Source of the DNA: Collimonas rhizosphaerae | GTDB taxonomy: Bacteria; Pseudomonadota; Gammaproteobacteria; Burkholderiales; Burkholderiaceae_D | Assembly (NCBI RefSeq): GCF_038896935.1 | Contig: NZ_JBANDC010000010.1 | Location: forward strand, 62,001-126,000 | Reading direction: 5' to 3' | DNA length: 64,000 nt | Part shown: piece after piece, positions 7,838 through 15,129 of the stretch | Numbering within the stretch: position 1 is the first letter of the stretch | How the letters are laid out: each line of letters begins with the position of its first letter | Translations under genes and position numbers: made by a program | The notes under the pieces: model-generated | Database searches by the model: none | What the model was told of the DNA's origin: nothing | Seen by the model: the letters and a program-made list of their open reading frames with translations, nothing else

Positions 7838-8110
7838 CTACAGCGGGCCGCAGGCGCGTTTCTTGGCTTGCTTGGCGTTTGGAACGTCGCGCCATTCCTG
7901 GCCGCAAAGGTCGGCCAACTGCAAGCCGATGTCGCTGTCGTGAACGTTGATTTCTTCCGCCAATTTCATGCCGCTGAGTAAGCCGGCTTGATATGCCTCA
8001 GCGCGCACTTCGTCGTCGTGTTCGAGCGCGGTTACTGCGCAGAACAAAATGACAATCAGCAGACCGCCCTGGAACGGGTGGCGATTGAAATATCGGGCCG
8101 TGGCGCTCAT
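7838..8110 (-). CDS. Hypothetical protein with one membrane segment; first gene of the leftward early operon
   Basis: The start at 8110 gives 90 aa with a membrane segment near residues 13-29 (GGLLIVILFCAVTA), followed by a soluble part with SDIGLQLADLCGQEW. A longer frame from a GTG at 8221 lies upstream of the predicted transcription start and overlaps the operator, so it was not chosen. It is the first gene after the predicted leftward promoter. Function unknown. Confidence 0.55.
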   Translation of the reverse strand: MSATARYFNRHPFQGGLLIVILFCAVTALEHDDEVRAEAYQAGLLSGMKLAEEINVHDSDIGLQLADLCGQEWRDVPNAKQAKKRACGPL

Positions 8111-8212
8111 GCAGCCGCCTGAACGGCGGTGTCGTGCAATTGACGGCCGTATAAAGTTGTGTTCGCGAGTTGCATTTCGATCTCCATCTACAAGTGGTTT
8201 GTTGATGGCGTT

Positions 8213-8241
8213 ATTAAACACTATGTTTAAAAATCACTCAA
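8213..8241 (-). promoter_or_regulatory. Predicted leftward early promoter (pL-like)
   Basis: On the minus strand, TTGAGT (8241-8236) and TTTAAT (8218-8213) are separated by 17 bases. The layout is almost identical to the predicted rightward promoter at 9205-9233: both place one copy of AAACATAGTGTTT between the -35 and -10. Transcription would start near 8206 and read the PRTRC-to-integrase operon. Confidence 0.7.
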
Positions 8242-8266
8242 ACAGTTTGTTTAAAACATGATGTTT
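8216..8266. promoter_or_regulatory. Left operator triad (OL-like) for the phage repressor
   Basis: Three 13-bp palindromic sites of form AAACA-N3-TGTTT lie at 8216-8228, 8240-8252 and 8254-8266, all with perfect half-sites. Centre spacings are 24 and 14 bp, the mirror of the right triad (15 and 24). The site nearest the operon sits inside the predicted promoter. Binding by the adjacent S24 repressor, and probably by the Cro-like protein, is inferred. Confidence 0.8.
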
Positions 8267-8343
8267 AAATTAGATCAAATAGTTATATAGAAATGAAAAT
8301 AAGTACAATTTTCATATATTTAATGCTGCGGGAGAGTGAGATG

Positions 8344-8386
8344 GATAGAAAACTATCTTATTGCTATAAACAGATAGTTTTCTATC
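8344..8386. repeat. Perfect 15-bp inverted repeat, each arm itself palindromic
   Basis: Arms 8344-8358 and 8372-8386 are exact reverse complements around a 13-nt spacer. Each arm contains GATAG-N4-CTATC, so the element is also two copies of one 14-bp palindrome 28 bp apart. It lies between the left operators and the repressor terminator. It may be a second operator type or a hairpin. A possible 25-codon ORF with a GGGAG-like ribosome site (8341-8418) runs across it; I do not call that a gene. Confidence 0.6.
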
Positions 8387-8390
8387 TCGA

Positions 8391-8416
8391 TAAAAAAGCC
8401 CGCATGAGGCGGGCTT
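8391..8416 (-). terminator. Rho-independent terminator of the repressor gene
   Basis: An 8-bp stem, AAGCCCGC/GCGGGCTT, with a 5-nt loop is followed on the minus strand by a run of T. It lies about 20 bases after the repressor stop codon and would keep repressor transcription out of the leftward operon. Confidence 0.85.
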
Positions 8417-8437
8417 GATGGGAGAGCGGGGCGGAGG

Positions 8438-9157
8438 TTAGAAGTTTTCGCGTTGAAGCACAATCACTCGGCCGACAACAATACAAGTGGCGCCGGTACA
8501 TTCTTGCCGATGGTAGCGCTTCTGGTCGGGATTGTCTGACACTAGGAACCAGCGGCCGTAGTCTTTCACGAGACGTTTGATGATGTCTTCACCATCGTAA
8601 TTGATGGCATACGTTTCGCCATCTTTCAGCGCGATGTCACCGGTGTTAACAACAACAGTGTCACCGTCCGACATGGTTGGTTCCATGCTTTCGCCCTTCA
8701 CGCCCAGAGCAATTAATTTCTCTGGGATGTAGCCATTTTTGCGAAACCATTCCTTGCGAAAAACAATCGGACGACCCTGGTCACCCTCCGGCTCAATTGC
8801 AAAACCTGTTATTCCTGCTGACAGCTTCAATTTAACTTTTTTAATTTCAATGTAATTATCATTTTCAGGGTCGTACTCTACCACCCGTCGGTAGTCTTTT
8901 GGCAAGTACTGAGTGATATTTTCGTCTACGGTGGTGGACTCGTCGGCGGTCATGGGGCCTTCCCCTGTGCGAATCCAGGCTGCCCGGCAACCGATTACCC
9001 GTTCGGCGTCAAACATGCCTTGATTGGAGACGCCGCGACTTTCCCAGTTTTTCAAGGTTTGTGGGGACGCGCCGATTAAGCGGGCAACCGAACTCGGGTC
9101 CCGCACGTCGCGCAAGGCAGCTGCTGCCTCATAAAGTCTTTTGCTTGTTTCATGCAT
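8438..9157 (-). CDS. CI/LexA-type phage repressor (XRE-like N-terminus, S24 peptidase C-terminus)
   Basis: A 239-aa protein from the ATG at 9157; a longer frame to 9403 runs back through the operators and was rejected. The N-terminal helix-turn-helix spans about residues 10-50 (PSSVARLIGASPQTLKNWESRG). The C-terminal half is an S24 LexA-like peptidase with Ser in GVKGESMEPTMSDGD and Lys in EDIIKRLVKD, so RecA-stimulated self-cleavage is expected. It is divergent from the Cro-like gene and flanked on both sides by operator triads. It would hold the lysogenic state by blocking both early promoters. Confidence 0.92.
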   Translation of the reverse strand: MHETSKRLYEAAAALRDVRDPSSVARLIGASPQTLKNWESRGVSNQGMFDAERVIGCRAAWIRTGEGPMTADESTTVDENITQYLPKDYRRVVEYDPENDNYIEIKKVKLKLSAGITGFAIEPEGDQGRPIVFRKEWFRKNGYIPEKLIALGVKGESMEPTMSDGDTVVVNTGDIALKDGETYAINYDGEDIIKRLVKDYGRWFLVSDNPDQKRYHRQECTGATCIVVGRVIVLQRENF

Positions 9158-9178
9158 GCGCGTGATAGTGCCCGATTT

Positions 9179-9233
9179 AAACAAACTGTTGTTACACAAA
9201 CTGTTTGCCTCAAATTTAAACATAGTGTTTAAT
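9179..9233. promoter_or_regulatory. Right operator triad (OR-like) with rightward early promoter
   Basis: Operators at 9179-9191 (one mismatch), 9194-9206 (one mismatch) and 9218-9230 (perfect) follow AAACA-N3-TGTTT. On the plus strand TTGCCT (9205-9210) and TTTAAT (9228-9233) are 17 bp apart, enclosing the perfect operator. Transcription would begin at about 9240, the A of the Cro-like start codon, so that message may be leaderless. The repressor promoter probably lies among the two weaker sites. Confidence 0.8.
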
Positions 9234-9239
9234 GTCGGC

Positions 9240-9440
9240 ATGACCGATAAAGACGATAAGACTCTCATTCTTGACCTTGGTGGTCCGGCGAAGGTTGCCG
9301 AAATCCTTGGATTCGACAAACCAGGGGGCGTGCAGCGCGTCCAAAACTGGATGACCCGCGGAATTCCTGCACAGCAAAAGGTCGATAGACCGGACCTGTT
9401 CATGCCTCATTTGAGGCCCACCCCAAATGCGCCCAGGTAG
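9240..9440 (+). CDS. Cro-like small DNA-binding protein
   Basis: A 66-aa protein with a helix-turn-helix at about residues 12-35 (GGPAKVAEILGFDKPGGVQRVQNW), the YdaS/Cro style with a GG-x-x-x-V-A start. The gene is divergent from the repressor and begins directly after the operators. No ribosome-binding site is seen, and the predicted transcription start coincides with the start codon. It would compete with the repressor for the operators in lytic growth. Its C-terminus is short and Pro-rich. Confidence 0.8.
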   Translation: MTDKDDKTLILDLGGPAKVAEILGFDKPGGVQRVQNWMTRGIPAQQKVDRPDLFMPHLRPTPNAPR

Positions 9441-9610
9441 GTCAGAGGCAATACGTGGGGGCGGCGTCTGAGCAACGAAGGTGTAATTTTCCCCAGTTCG
9501 GCGCGTGGTCATCATTTTTTTCATGCTTAAAACCCACTTCAAATAATCAGTGTTCCCAGAATATCCGGTGAGCCGAATTGGCGCACCGGTAATAACAAAG
9601 GATGTTTACC

Positions 9611-10123
9611 GTGACAAAACTATATTTGGAAATGAATCAGCACGATGCGCTCTACAAACAAGCGCGTGGCTATCCCGGTGGACTGGAGGCATTGGCCCAG
9701 CGCATGGGCATTTCAGTGAATGTCCTGCGCAACAAGCTGAGCCCAGCAATCAGCACGCATTACGCGTCGTTTGAGGAGGTGTCAGAAATCACGGAGTTGT
9801 GCCAGGAGGCGCGGCGCGACGATGCGCTGCTTGCGGTTCGTGCTATGAACTGGCGGCTCGGCCTGGTTTCATTTCAAGTGCCTACTGCATCCTGCCTGAG
9901 CGACGACGAGCTGGCCTCCAATATCTATCGAGTGGTCAAGGAAATAGGCGAGGTTGCAAATAGCGTCTCTGGCGCGCTGGAAGATAGGAAGATCACACAT
10001 GTTGAGTTTGACTTGATCGAGCGGGACTTTGCTGAAGCCATGAGCGCGCTGATTGAATGGCGAGAACGCGTTCGCGCCAGAACCGTCGCGGACAGCGGCC
10101 CGATTCCCGACGCAGTGCAGTAG
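9611..10123 (+). CDS. CII-like phage regulatory protein (CP76 family)
   Basis: A GTG start at 9611 has AAAGGA 8 bases upstream; an ATG at 9632 is an alternative. The 170-aa protein has LYKQARGYPGGLEALAQRMG and VLRNKLSPAISTHYASFEEV near its start, the pattern of the phage regulatory CII family seen in P2-like and related phages. The rest is helical and acidic. It follows the Cro-like gene on the rightward early transcript and probably helps choose between lysogeny and lysis. Confidence 0.75.
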   Translation: MTKLYLEMNQHDALYKQARGYPGGLEALAQRMGISVNVLRNKLSPAISTHYASFEEVSEITELCQEARRDDALLAVRAMNWRLGLVSFQVPTASCLSDDELASNIYRVVKEIGEVANSVSGALEDRKITHVEFDLIERDFAEAMSALIEWRERVRARTVADSGPIPDAVQ

Positions 10124-10128
10124 GTGAT

Positions 10129-10329
10129 ATGGGCGAGACAGCATCGGTAGACACCACGTCTGAAGATTACCTCCTTGATTGCCTAGCGAGACACATCTGC
10201 AATCTGCCAACCAAAGAGCGTCGGCACGCATTTCTTGCCCTGATGCGCAAGAAACACCCATCCGAATTCATTGACGATATCGAACGCAGGGTCCGCATCC
10301 AATGGCCCCTGCTGCGTCAAAAGTCATAA
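10129..10329 (+). CDS. Hypothetical early phage protein
   Basis: A 66-aa protein starting at the ATG at 10129, five bases after the CII-like stop. The sequence is helical and basic (CNLPTKERRHAFLALMRKKHPSEFID) and ends in RRVRIQWPLLRQKS. It resembles small proteins encoded just before phage primases; function unknown. Confidence 0.6.
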   Translation: MGETASVDTTSEDYLLDCLARHICNLPTKERRHAFLALMRKKHPSEFIDDIERRVRIQWPLLRQKS

Positions 10330-10395
10330 CCGAAAGGAAATACATGTCACATAAGCTGCATTCCACTCATTTGACGCATGGCGCCAGGGAGGCCC

Positions 10396-12945
10396 ATGGC
10401 AACGCTTGATCAGGTAATCGACCAAATGGCGGCGGCAAAAATGCCGCCTTTGCCGGCCGGCCATCCACTCTATGATGGCAAGATTCGCCGCTTCGGCCGC
10501 GGTAAAAAGGCTTGGTACGTCCTGCATGAAATGCAGTTGAAGAACGGCGAGTTTTCGTACTCCGGCGCCTTCGGCATTTGGCAGGGGCAGGAAAGCAATC
10601 CAGTCAAGATTGAAACGGACTGGACCGGTATCAGTGCTGACGAACGTGCCGCGCTGGAAAGGAAGCAACGCGAAACGGAAGAGCGCAACGCGGAAAAAAA
10701 AGCGGAACAGGCCCAATGGGCGGCGAACCGTGCTGCCCAGCAATGGCGGGGGGCAGCTGCCGAAGGCATCTCTCCGTATGTTGAGCGCAAGCAGATTAGT
10801 GCGCCAGGGATGCGGTATGGCAAGGACGGCGTGTTGCTCATTCCGGCCGTCAAATTCGTGGGCGACGAAGTCAAGCTGGTCGGCTTGCAAAAGATTGACG
10901 CGAACGGCGAAAAGCTGTTCAACAAGCACATGGCAATGAAAGCAGCGTGCTGCCCGATAGGGCGTCCGGCTGCTGACGAACGCATTGTCTTTATTGCCGA
11001 AGGCTATGCCACGGCCAGGTCCGTCCGCATGGCGATGGAAGATACGCTGCCCGGTTATGTTGCATTCAACGCCGGAAACTTGCTGGATGTGGCGCGCATG
11101 GTTCGCGCGCGCCATCCGAAGGCCCATATCCTGTTTTGTGCGGATGACGACTGGCAGCTGGTGCAGCGACTGCATATCGAATTGCAGGAGACCCATGATA
11201 TCGACGTTGCTATCGAGGTCGACGGCATCGAACGCGAACTGACATCGTCCAAAGGGATTGTTTCCCTGATCAAGGCTGAGTATCTGCACGACCATGCCGG
11301 CGTGCAGTTCATTCAGTTGACCGTTGCAGCGGCCGGGAAGACCCGCACCGCCAAGTTTGAAAACGCCGGCATTGCCAGCGCGTTGATGGCTTGCAAAATC
11401 GTTGGCAATGCATCTGCGACCTGGCCGCTGTTCGCCGATCGCGACGAGGCCAAGTGGACTGACTTTAACGACCTGCATGTGCAGCAGGGGCTTGCGGCCG
11501 TCAAGGATCAGGTCTCGGCAGCGATGATGGCCGGCTTGATACCCGAAGCCGCGCAGCTGACTGCCAAGCGCGAGGAAGACGCTGCTGCATCTTCCAACGT
11601 GATCGAGCTCAAGTCCAAGGGCACCGGCAAGAAGAAAAGTAAATCCACCCCTTCCGACGCTGGCGCTGGCGAAGCGCCGATGTCGGATGCCGGTAATCCG
11701 CCTGACAGCGATCCGGAAAACAGCATACTGCGGTGGGAAGCGCGCCTGGCGCGCACCGACAAAGGCGCCATCCTTCCAGTGCTGAACAACATTTACGAAA
11801 TACTCAAAAACAGTGAGGAGTGGGCCGGCGTCATCGCCTATGAGGAGTTTAGCGGGCATGTCGTCAAACTCAAGCCACCGCCATTCGACAAGGGTGAGCT
11901 GGGCGAGTGGAGCGATATGGACGACCTACGTACAGCACTGTGGATGCAGCAGAAATACAGCTTTCACCCGCGCGAAGATATCGTCATGAAGGCAGTGTTG
12001 CTGGTGGCCGATCTGCAGTCGCATCATGTGGTGCGCGCGTACCTCAATCCGTTGAAATGGGATGGTGTTGAACGCCTGTCGCATTGGATGAGTGACTTCT
12101 TGGGGGCCGAGGATAGCGAGTATGTGCGGCGCGTCGGGCGCAAGTGGATGATTGGCGCCGTCGCTCGGATCTACCGACCTGGCTGCAAAGTCGACAACGT
12201 GCTAATTCTTGAAGGCTCTCAGGGCTTGTATAAATCGACTGCGCTGAAGGTATTGGGGGGCGAGTGGTTCACCGATGCGCCGTTGCGCTTCGGAGACAAG
12301 GACAGTTACGCGATTATGCAGGGCCGCTGGGTGATCGAACTGGCCGAGATGGATTCGTTCAACAAGGCCGAATCGGAAGCCGCCAAGCAGTTCTTTGGAC
12401 AATACATCGACCGCTATCGGAATTTCTATGGCAAGCGTGCCAGCGACGTGCCGCGCCAGCAAGTATTCGCGGGCACCACCAATAAATACGTCTATCTGAA
12501 GGATGAGACCGGGAATCGGCGCTATTGGCCAGTCCGGGCTATCGAGATCAACCTGTATGGGCTACGCGCAGCGCGTGATCAGCTATGGGCCGAGGCAGTT
12601 ACCGCATTCAAGGGCGGTGAAGCATGGTGGGAAACGCCGGCAGATGTTGAGATGTTCCGCGGCGAACAGGAATCGCGCTTCATCAACGATGCATATACCG
12701 ATGAAATTACCAAGGGGTTGCTGGGACGCAAGCAGGTCACTATTACTGAGATCCTGCGCGACATATTGAAACTGGATATTTCCAAGTGGACGATGCCGGA
12801 GCAGCAGCGCGTCGGCCGAAGCATGACGCAGCTCGGGTGGTTACGTAAGCGAGGATCGGGTGCAGGAGGCACCAAACGTGAGTGGATGTATGTGAAGCCG
12901 GAGAGTGCTAGCGATACGCCGGAACCTGACGACGGACCGTTGTAG
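10396..12945 (+). CDS. Phage primase/helicase: Toprim domain plus VirE-type ATPase
   Basis: A start at 10396 with GGGAGG 6 bases upstream gives 849 aa. A Toprim domain lies around residues 190-270: IVFIAEGYATARSV carries the acidic Glu, and AHILFCADDD the acidic pair. A linker rich in Lys, Ser and Gly (about residues 400-445) leads to a VirE-family domain with Walker A LEGSQGLYKSTAL, Walker B WVIELAEMD and a later GTTNKYVYLKDETGNRRYWP block. It should prime and unwind phage DNA at the origin. It is the only replication protein visible, so the phage probably borrows host polymerase. Confidence 0.88.
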   Translation: MATLDQVIDQMAAAKMPPLPAGHPLYDGKIRRFGRGKKAWYVLHEMQLKNGEFSYSGAFGIWQGQESNPVKIETDWTGISADERAALERKQRETEERNAEKKAEQAQWAANRAAQQWRGAAAEGISPYVERKQISAPGMRYGKDGVLLIPAVKFVGDEVKLVGLQKIDANGEKLFNKHMAMKAACCPIGRPAADERIVFIAEGYATARSVRMAMEDTLPGYVAFNAGNLLDVARMVRARHPKAHILFCADDDWQLVQRLHIELQETHDIDVAIEVDGIERELTSSKGIVSLIKAEYLHDHAGVQFIQLTVAAAGKTRTAKFENAGIASALMACKIVGNASATWPLFADRDEAKWTDFNDLHVQQGLAAVKDQVSAAMMAGLIPEAAQLTAKREEDAAASSNVIELKSKGTGKKKSKSTPSDAGAGEAPMSDAGNPPDSDPENSILRWEARLARTDKGAILPVLNNIYEILKNSEEWAGVIAYEEFSGHVVKLKPPPFDKGELGEWSDMDDLRTALWMQQKYSFHPREDIVMKAVLLVADLQSHHVVRAYLNPLKWDGVERLSHWMSDFLGAEDSEYVRRVGRKWMIGAVARIYRPGCKVDNVLILEGSQGLYKSTALKVLGGEWFTDAPLRFGDKDSYAIMQGRWVIELAEMDSFNKAESEAAKQFFGQYIDRYRNFYGKRASDVPRQQVFAGTTNKYVYLKDETGNRRYWPVRAIEINLYGLRAARDQLWAEAVTAFKGGEAWWETPADVEMFRGEQESRFINDAYTDEITKGLLGRKQVTITEILRDILKLDISKWTMPEQQRVGRSMTQLGWLRKRGSGAGGTKREWMYVKPESASDTPEPDDGPL

Positions 12946-12979
12946 CGTACTTGATCTGATAGAGGGCAATAGGAGGAAC

Positions 12980-13432
12980 ATGATAAATATGCTGGATGAT
13001 GCCGCAGAAGCGGTGACGCTTGAGAAGCGGCTCAATAATTGGCGCCGAACTGTGCTGTACGTGCGCGGTAGAGGTGGCAGCGCTTGCGCGTTCTGGGCCG
13101 AGTTGTACTTGAAATCGCGTATCAGTGAGAAAGAGGCGGCCGTGGCGCCAGCGCCGCCGCGTGCCGACATTACAGTCGAGGAGCTGGATGGCTGGATGGT
13201 TGAAGCGGCCTGGAAGGCAATGTTGGATTTTGACGAAAAGCAGGCGCTGAAGTTTTGGTTCGTGTACCAGTATCCGGAGCATTGGATCAAGCGCAAGCTT
13301 GGCCTGCGACGATTGGGTGTGCCGTTGCTGCTGGCCCGCGCGAAGGTGAGCCTGAAAAAGAATCTTGATACGTTTTCTGATTCCACTACAATCGGCGGTA
13401 CGCATTCACGCGACCCTGTAGCGCGTCCTTGA
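12980..13432 (+). CDS. Putative late-gene regulator (Q-like antiterminator)
   Basis: A start at 12980 with GGAGG 3 bases upstream gives 150 aa. The C-terminal part, ALKFWFVYQYPEHWIKRKLG followed by a helix ending LARAKVSLKKNL, resembles a sigma-region-4-like helix-turn-helix as found in Q-type antiterminators and RinA/ArpU-type late regulators. Position fits: last early gene, followed by a long gap, a strong terminator (14131-14162) and the late operon. Tentative; no sequence search was possible. Confidence 0.5.
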   Translation: MINMLDDAAEAVTLEKRLNNWRRTVLYVRGRGGSACAFWAELYLKSRISEKEAAVAPAPPRADITVEELDGWMVEAAWKAMLDFDEKQALKFWFVYQYPEHWIKRKLGLRRLGVPLLLARAKVSLKKNLDTFSDSTTIGGTHSRDPVARP

Positions 13433-13597
13433 GATGTGATCGCCGAACGCTTCCCCCTTGAACAAATTGCGCCAGATGCTGAATTTCAGCGTCTGGCAAT
13501 ATGCGCTTGATGTCGCTTAGATGCGATGTCCTGTGGATAAAAACGAGTGCTATCGACACACAAAAATTTGATGATGACCAGTCCTACAACATGCTCC

Positions 13598-13802
13598 GTC
13601 CCATTGTCCCAGTGTCTCCGTCCAACGGCACGGACCTGGGGCGCACGTCATTTTGACGGGGTGAATGCATTGGTTCGTCAAAACAGCTACGGCCTTATAA
13701 ACATTGGGTTCGTCCCATTGTCCCAGTGCTTCCGTCCAATGGGACGGACATGGGACGGACGCCATATTTTCAGGGTAAAAAGGTTCGTCCCATTGTCCCA
13801 GT
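13598..13802 (+). repeat. Three copies of GTCCCATTGTCCCAGT
   Basis: Exact 16-mer copies begin at 13598, 13712 and 13787. The first two are followed by related GTCCGTCC/GGACGGAC palindromes (for example 13731-13762). The spacing (114 and 75) is irregular and the sequence between copies is not unique spacer, so this is not CRISPR. Iteron-like binding sites for the nearby primase/helicase or the terminase are the best explanations. Confidence 0.75.
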
Positions 13803-13920
13803 TGTCCCAGTGTTTTCCTCATGTGTACGTGTGTGTGCGTACACATGCGCGTGCACACGCGTACGCGCGTATACGCGCACACGCATCATCTTTCTTTTTT
13901 ACTGGGACAACTGGGACAAT
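13792..13920. repeat. 20-bp perfect inverted repeat enclosing a 67-nt alternating pyrimidine-purine tract
   Basis: ATTGTCCCAGTTGTCCCAGT at 13792-13811 is exactly complementary to 13901-13920. Within the 89-nt interior, every base from 13820 to 13886 alternates pyrimidine and purine, mostly CG, CA/TG and TA steps. Such tracts favour Z-DNA under negative supercoiling. The strands are self-complementary in part, so cruciform formation is also possible. Confidence 0.9.
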
Positions 13921-14130
13921 AGGACATAGAGGATAAGCAAGAGAGTTACTCTGAAAATTCTGATGAGCCACCGTCAGATTTGACTTGCCTAACTTCAAAA
14001 TCGGAACCAGAAAAAAACGCTTGATAATTTTTTTGATTGCAACGAAAATTGCATCAACAATTTACGTGCCGCCGTAGCGCGCCCTTGAGATGATGCCAGA
14101 TGGCGGTCATCTCACGGGTAAAGAAAACAG

Positions 14131-14162
14131 AGCCTCAATCGAGAAATCGATTGGGGCTTTTT
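14131..14162 (+). terminator. Strong terminator before the late operon
   Basis: An 11-bp stem (14132-14142 with 14147-14157, one G-T pair) with a GAAA tetraloop is followed by five T. It ends 15 bases before the HNH start codon. This is where a late antiterminator would act, comparable in position to lambda tR'. Confidence 0.8.
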
Positions 14163-14176
14163 CATTTGGCTTTTCG

Positions 14177-14494
14177 ATGGCAAAAATTTCGTACAAACAT
14201 CTCTACAACACCAAGCGCTGGTATCGGTTGCGGTGGCATCAGTTGAACGACCACCCGCTATGTGCGATGCACCAGGCACTCGGGCAAGTAGTTGAAGCAA
14301 CGGTCGCCGATCACATCACGCCGCATCGCGGCGATGAAGCATTGTTCTTCGACGAAGAGAACTTGCAGTCACTGTGCAAGCCGTGCCACGACGGCGCCAA
14401 GCAGCAGCTTGAGAAGAGCGGCACGCTGCGGGGCTGCGACGTCAACGGCTTGCCGCTCGACGCGAATCACCACTGGCGCTCGCCGCGTCCCTGA
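14177..14494 (+). CDS. Phage HNH endonuclease
   Basis: A 105-aa protein with YNTKRWYRLRWHQL near the start, CAMHQALGQVVEATVADHITPH (the HNH His pair) and LQSLCKPCHDGAKQQ (Cys-x2-Cys-His). Small HNH nucleases directly upstream of P27-type small terminase are typical of HK97-like phages and help cleavage at cos-type ends. No clear ribosome site precedes the ATG at 14177; the frame is open upstream to 14090. Confidence 0.88.
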   Translation: MAKISYKHLYNTKRWYRLRWHQLNDHPLCAMHQALGQVVEATVADHITPHRGDEALFFDEENLQSLCKPCHDGAKQQLEKSGTLRGCDVNGLPLDANHHWRSPRP

Positions 14495-14613
14495 TGCACC
14501 AAATAGGGGCGGGGGCGGGTCAAAAGCTTGCAGCATTTTTCTCCCAGACCGATTGCCTCTCTTTCTTTGTGTGAGCGGGAAATATCAGAGGGGGGTATCT
14601 CAAGGAGTTTCAT

Positions 14614-15129
14614 ATGGCAGGAAACAATAATTCTGGCCGCAAGGCCTTGCCCGCGGCTTTGCATCTGATCGGCGGTAACAAAAGCAAAAAATCGGCCTCT
14701 GAATTGGCTGCCGCCGGCATGGCGCCGGCTGCGCCGATCGCGCCGCCTACATGCCCCGACTTTCTCACGCCTGACGCGAAGACCGAATGGAAGCGCATTG
14801 TCAGCGACCTGACGGTAATGGGCGTGCTGTCGCGGATCGACCGGGCTGAGCTGGCGGTGTATTGCCAGGCCTGGGGCGACTGGAAGATGGCGCGCCAAAA
14901 AATGAGCGTGCTGAAGGACGCCGGCTTCGAGGAAATCACGCCGAGCGGCTATAAGCAAATGTCGGTGTGGATGCAGATTGCGAATCGCGCCGAAGACCGG
15001 ATGCGCACGGCGGGCGCCTCATTCGGGCTGAACCCTTCCGCGCGTTCACGCCTGCAAGTGCAGGCGCCACAAGCGGAGCTGTTCCCTAATGAGCAAAAAG
15101 AAGCAGCAAACAAGTTCTTCGGCGCCTGA
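14614..15129 (+). CDS. Terminase small subunit, P27 family
   Basis: A 171-aa protein with the P27 family style: basic N-terminus (MAGNNNSGRKALPA, HLIGGNKSKK), Pro/Ala linker, then FLTPDAKTEWKRIV and DRAELAVYCQAWGDW, with a C-terminal GLNPSARSRLQVQ block. It recognises the packaging site and recruits the large subunit. It overlaps terL by 41 bases, which suggests coupled translation. TerS of this family is common in HK97-like cos phages. Confidence 0.92.
   Translation: MAGNNNSGRKALPAALHLIGGNKSKKSASELAAAGMAPAAPIAPPTCPDFLTPDAKTEWKRIVSDLTVMGVLSRIDRAELAVYCQAWGDWKMARQKMSVLKDAGFEEITPSGYKQMSVWMQIANRAEDRMRTAGASFGLNPSARSRLQVQAPQAELFPNEQKEAANKFFGA

Larger units (their letters stand above)
13418..14092 (+). 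repeat. Gap of ~700 bases bounded by a 19-bp direct repeat
   Basis: GTAGCGCGTCCTTGAGATG (13418-13436, covering the stop codon of the preceding gene) recurs with one mismatch at 14074-14092. Between the copies I see no convincing gene: frames at 13547-13936 are made of repeats. The gap holds GTCCCA-type repeats, a large inverted repeat, an alternating pyrimidine-purine tract and AT-rich sequence at about 13955-14065. A regulatory, origin or packaging role is likely. Confidence 0.7.

Noticed and set aside
8111..8221. GTG start at 8221 for the first leftward gene
   Set aside because: It overlaps the operator and lies upstream of the predicted transcription start at about 8206.
9158..9403. N-terminal extension of the repressor frame
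   Set aside because: It runs back through the right operators and the Cro-like gene; the ATG at 9157 gives a normal repressor length.
13598..13802. CRISPR array
   Set aside because: Only three repeats with unequal spacing, related sequence between them, and no cas genes.
13547..13936. ORFs of 110-129 codons on both strands
   Set aside because: They consist of the GTCCCA repeats and the alternating tract, without a ribosome site or protein-like composition.
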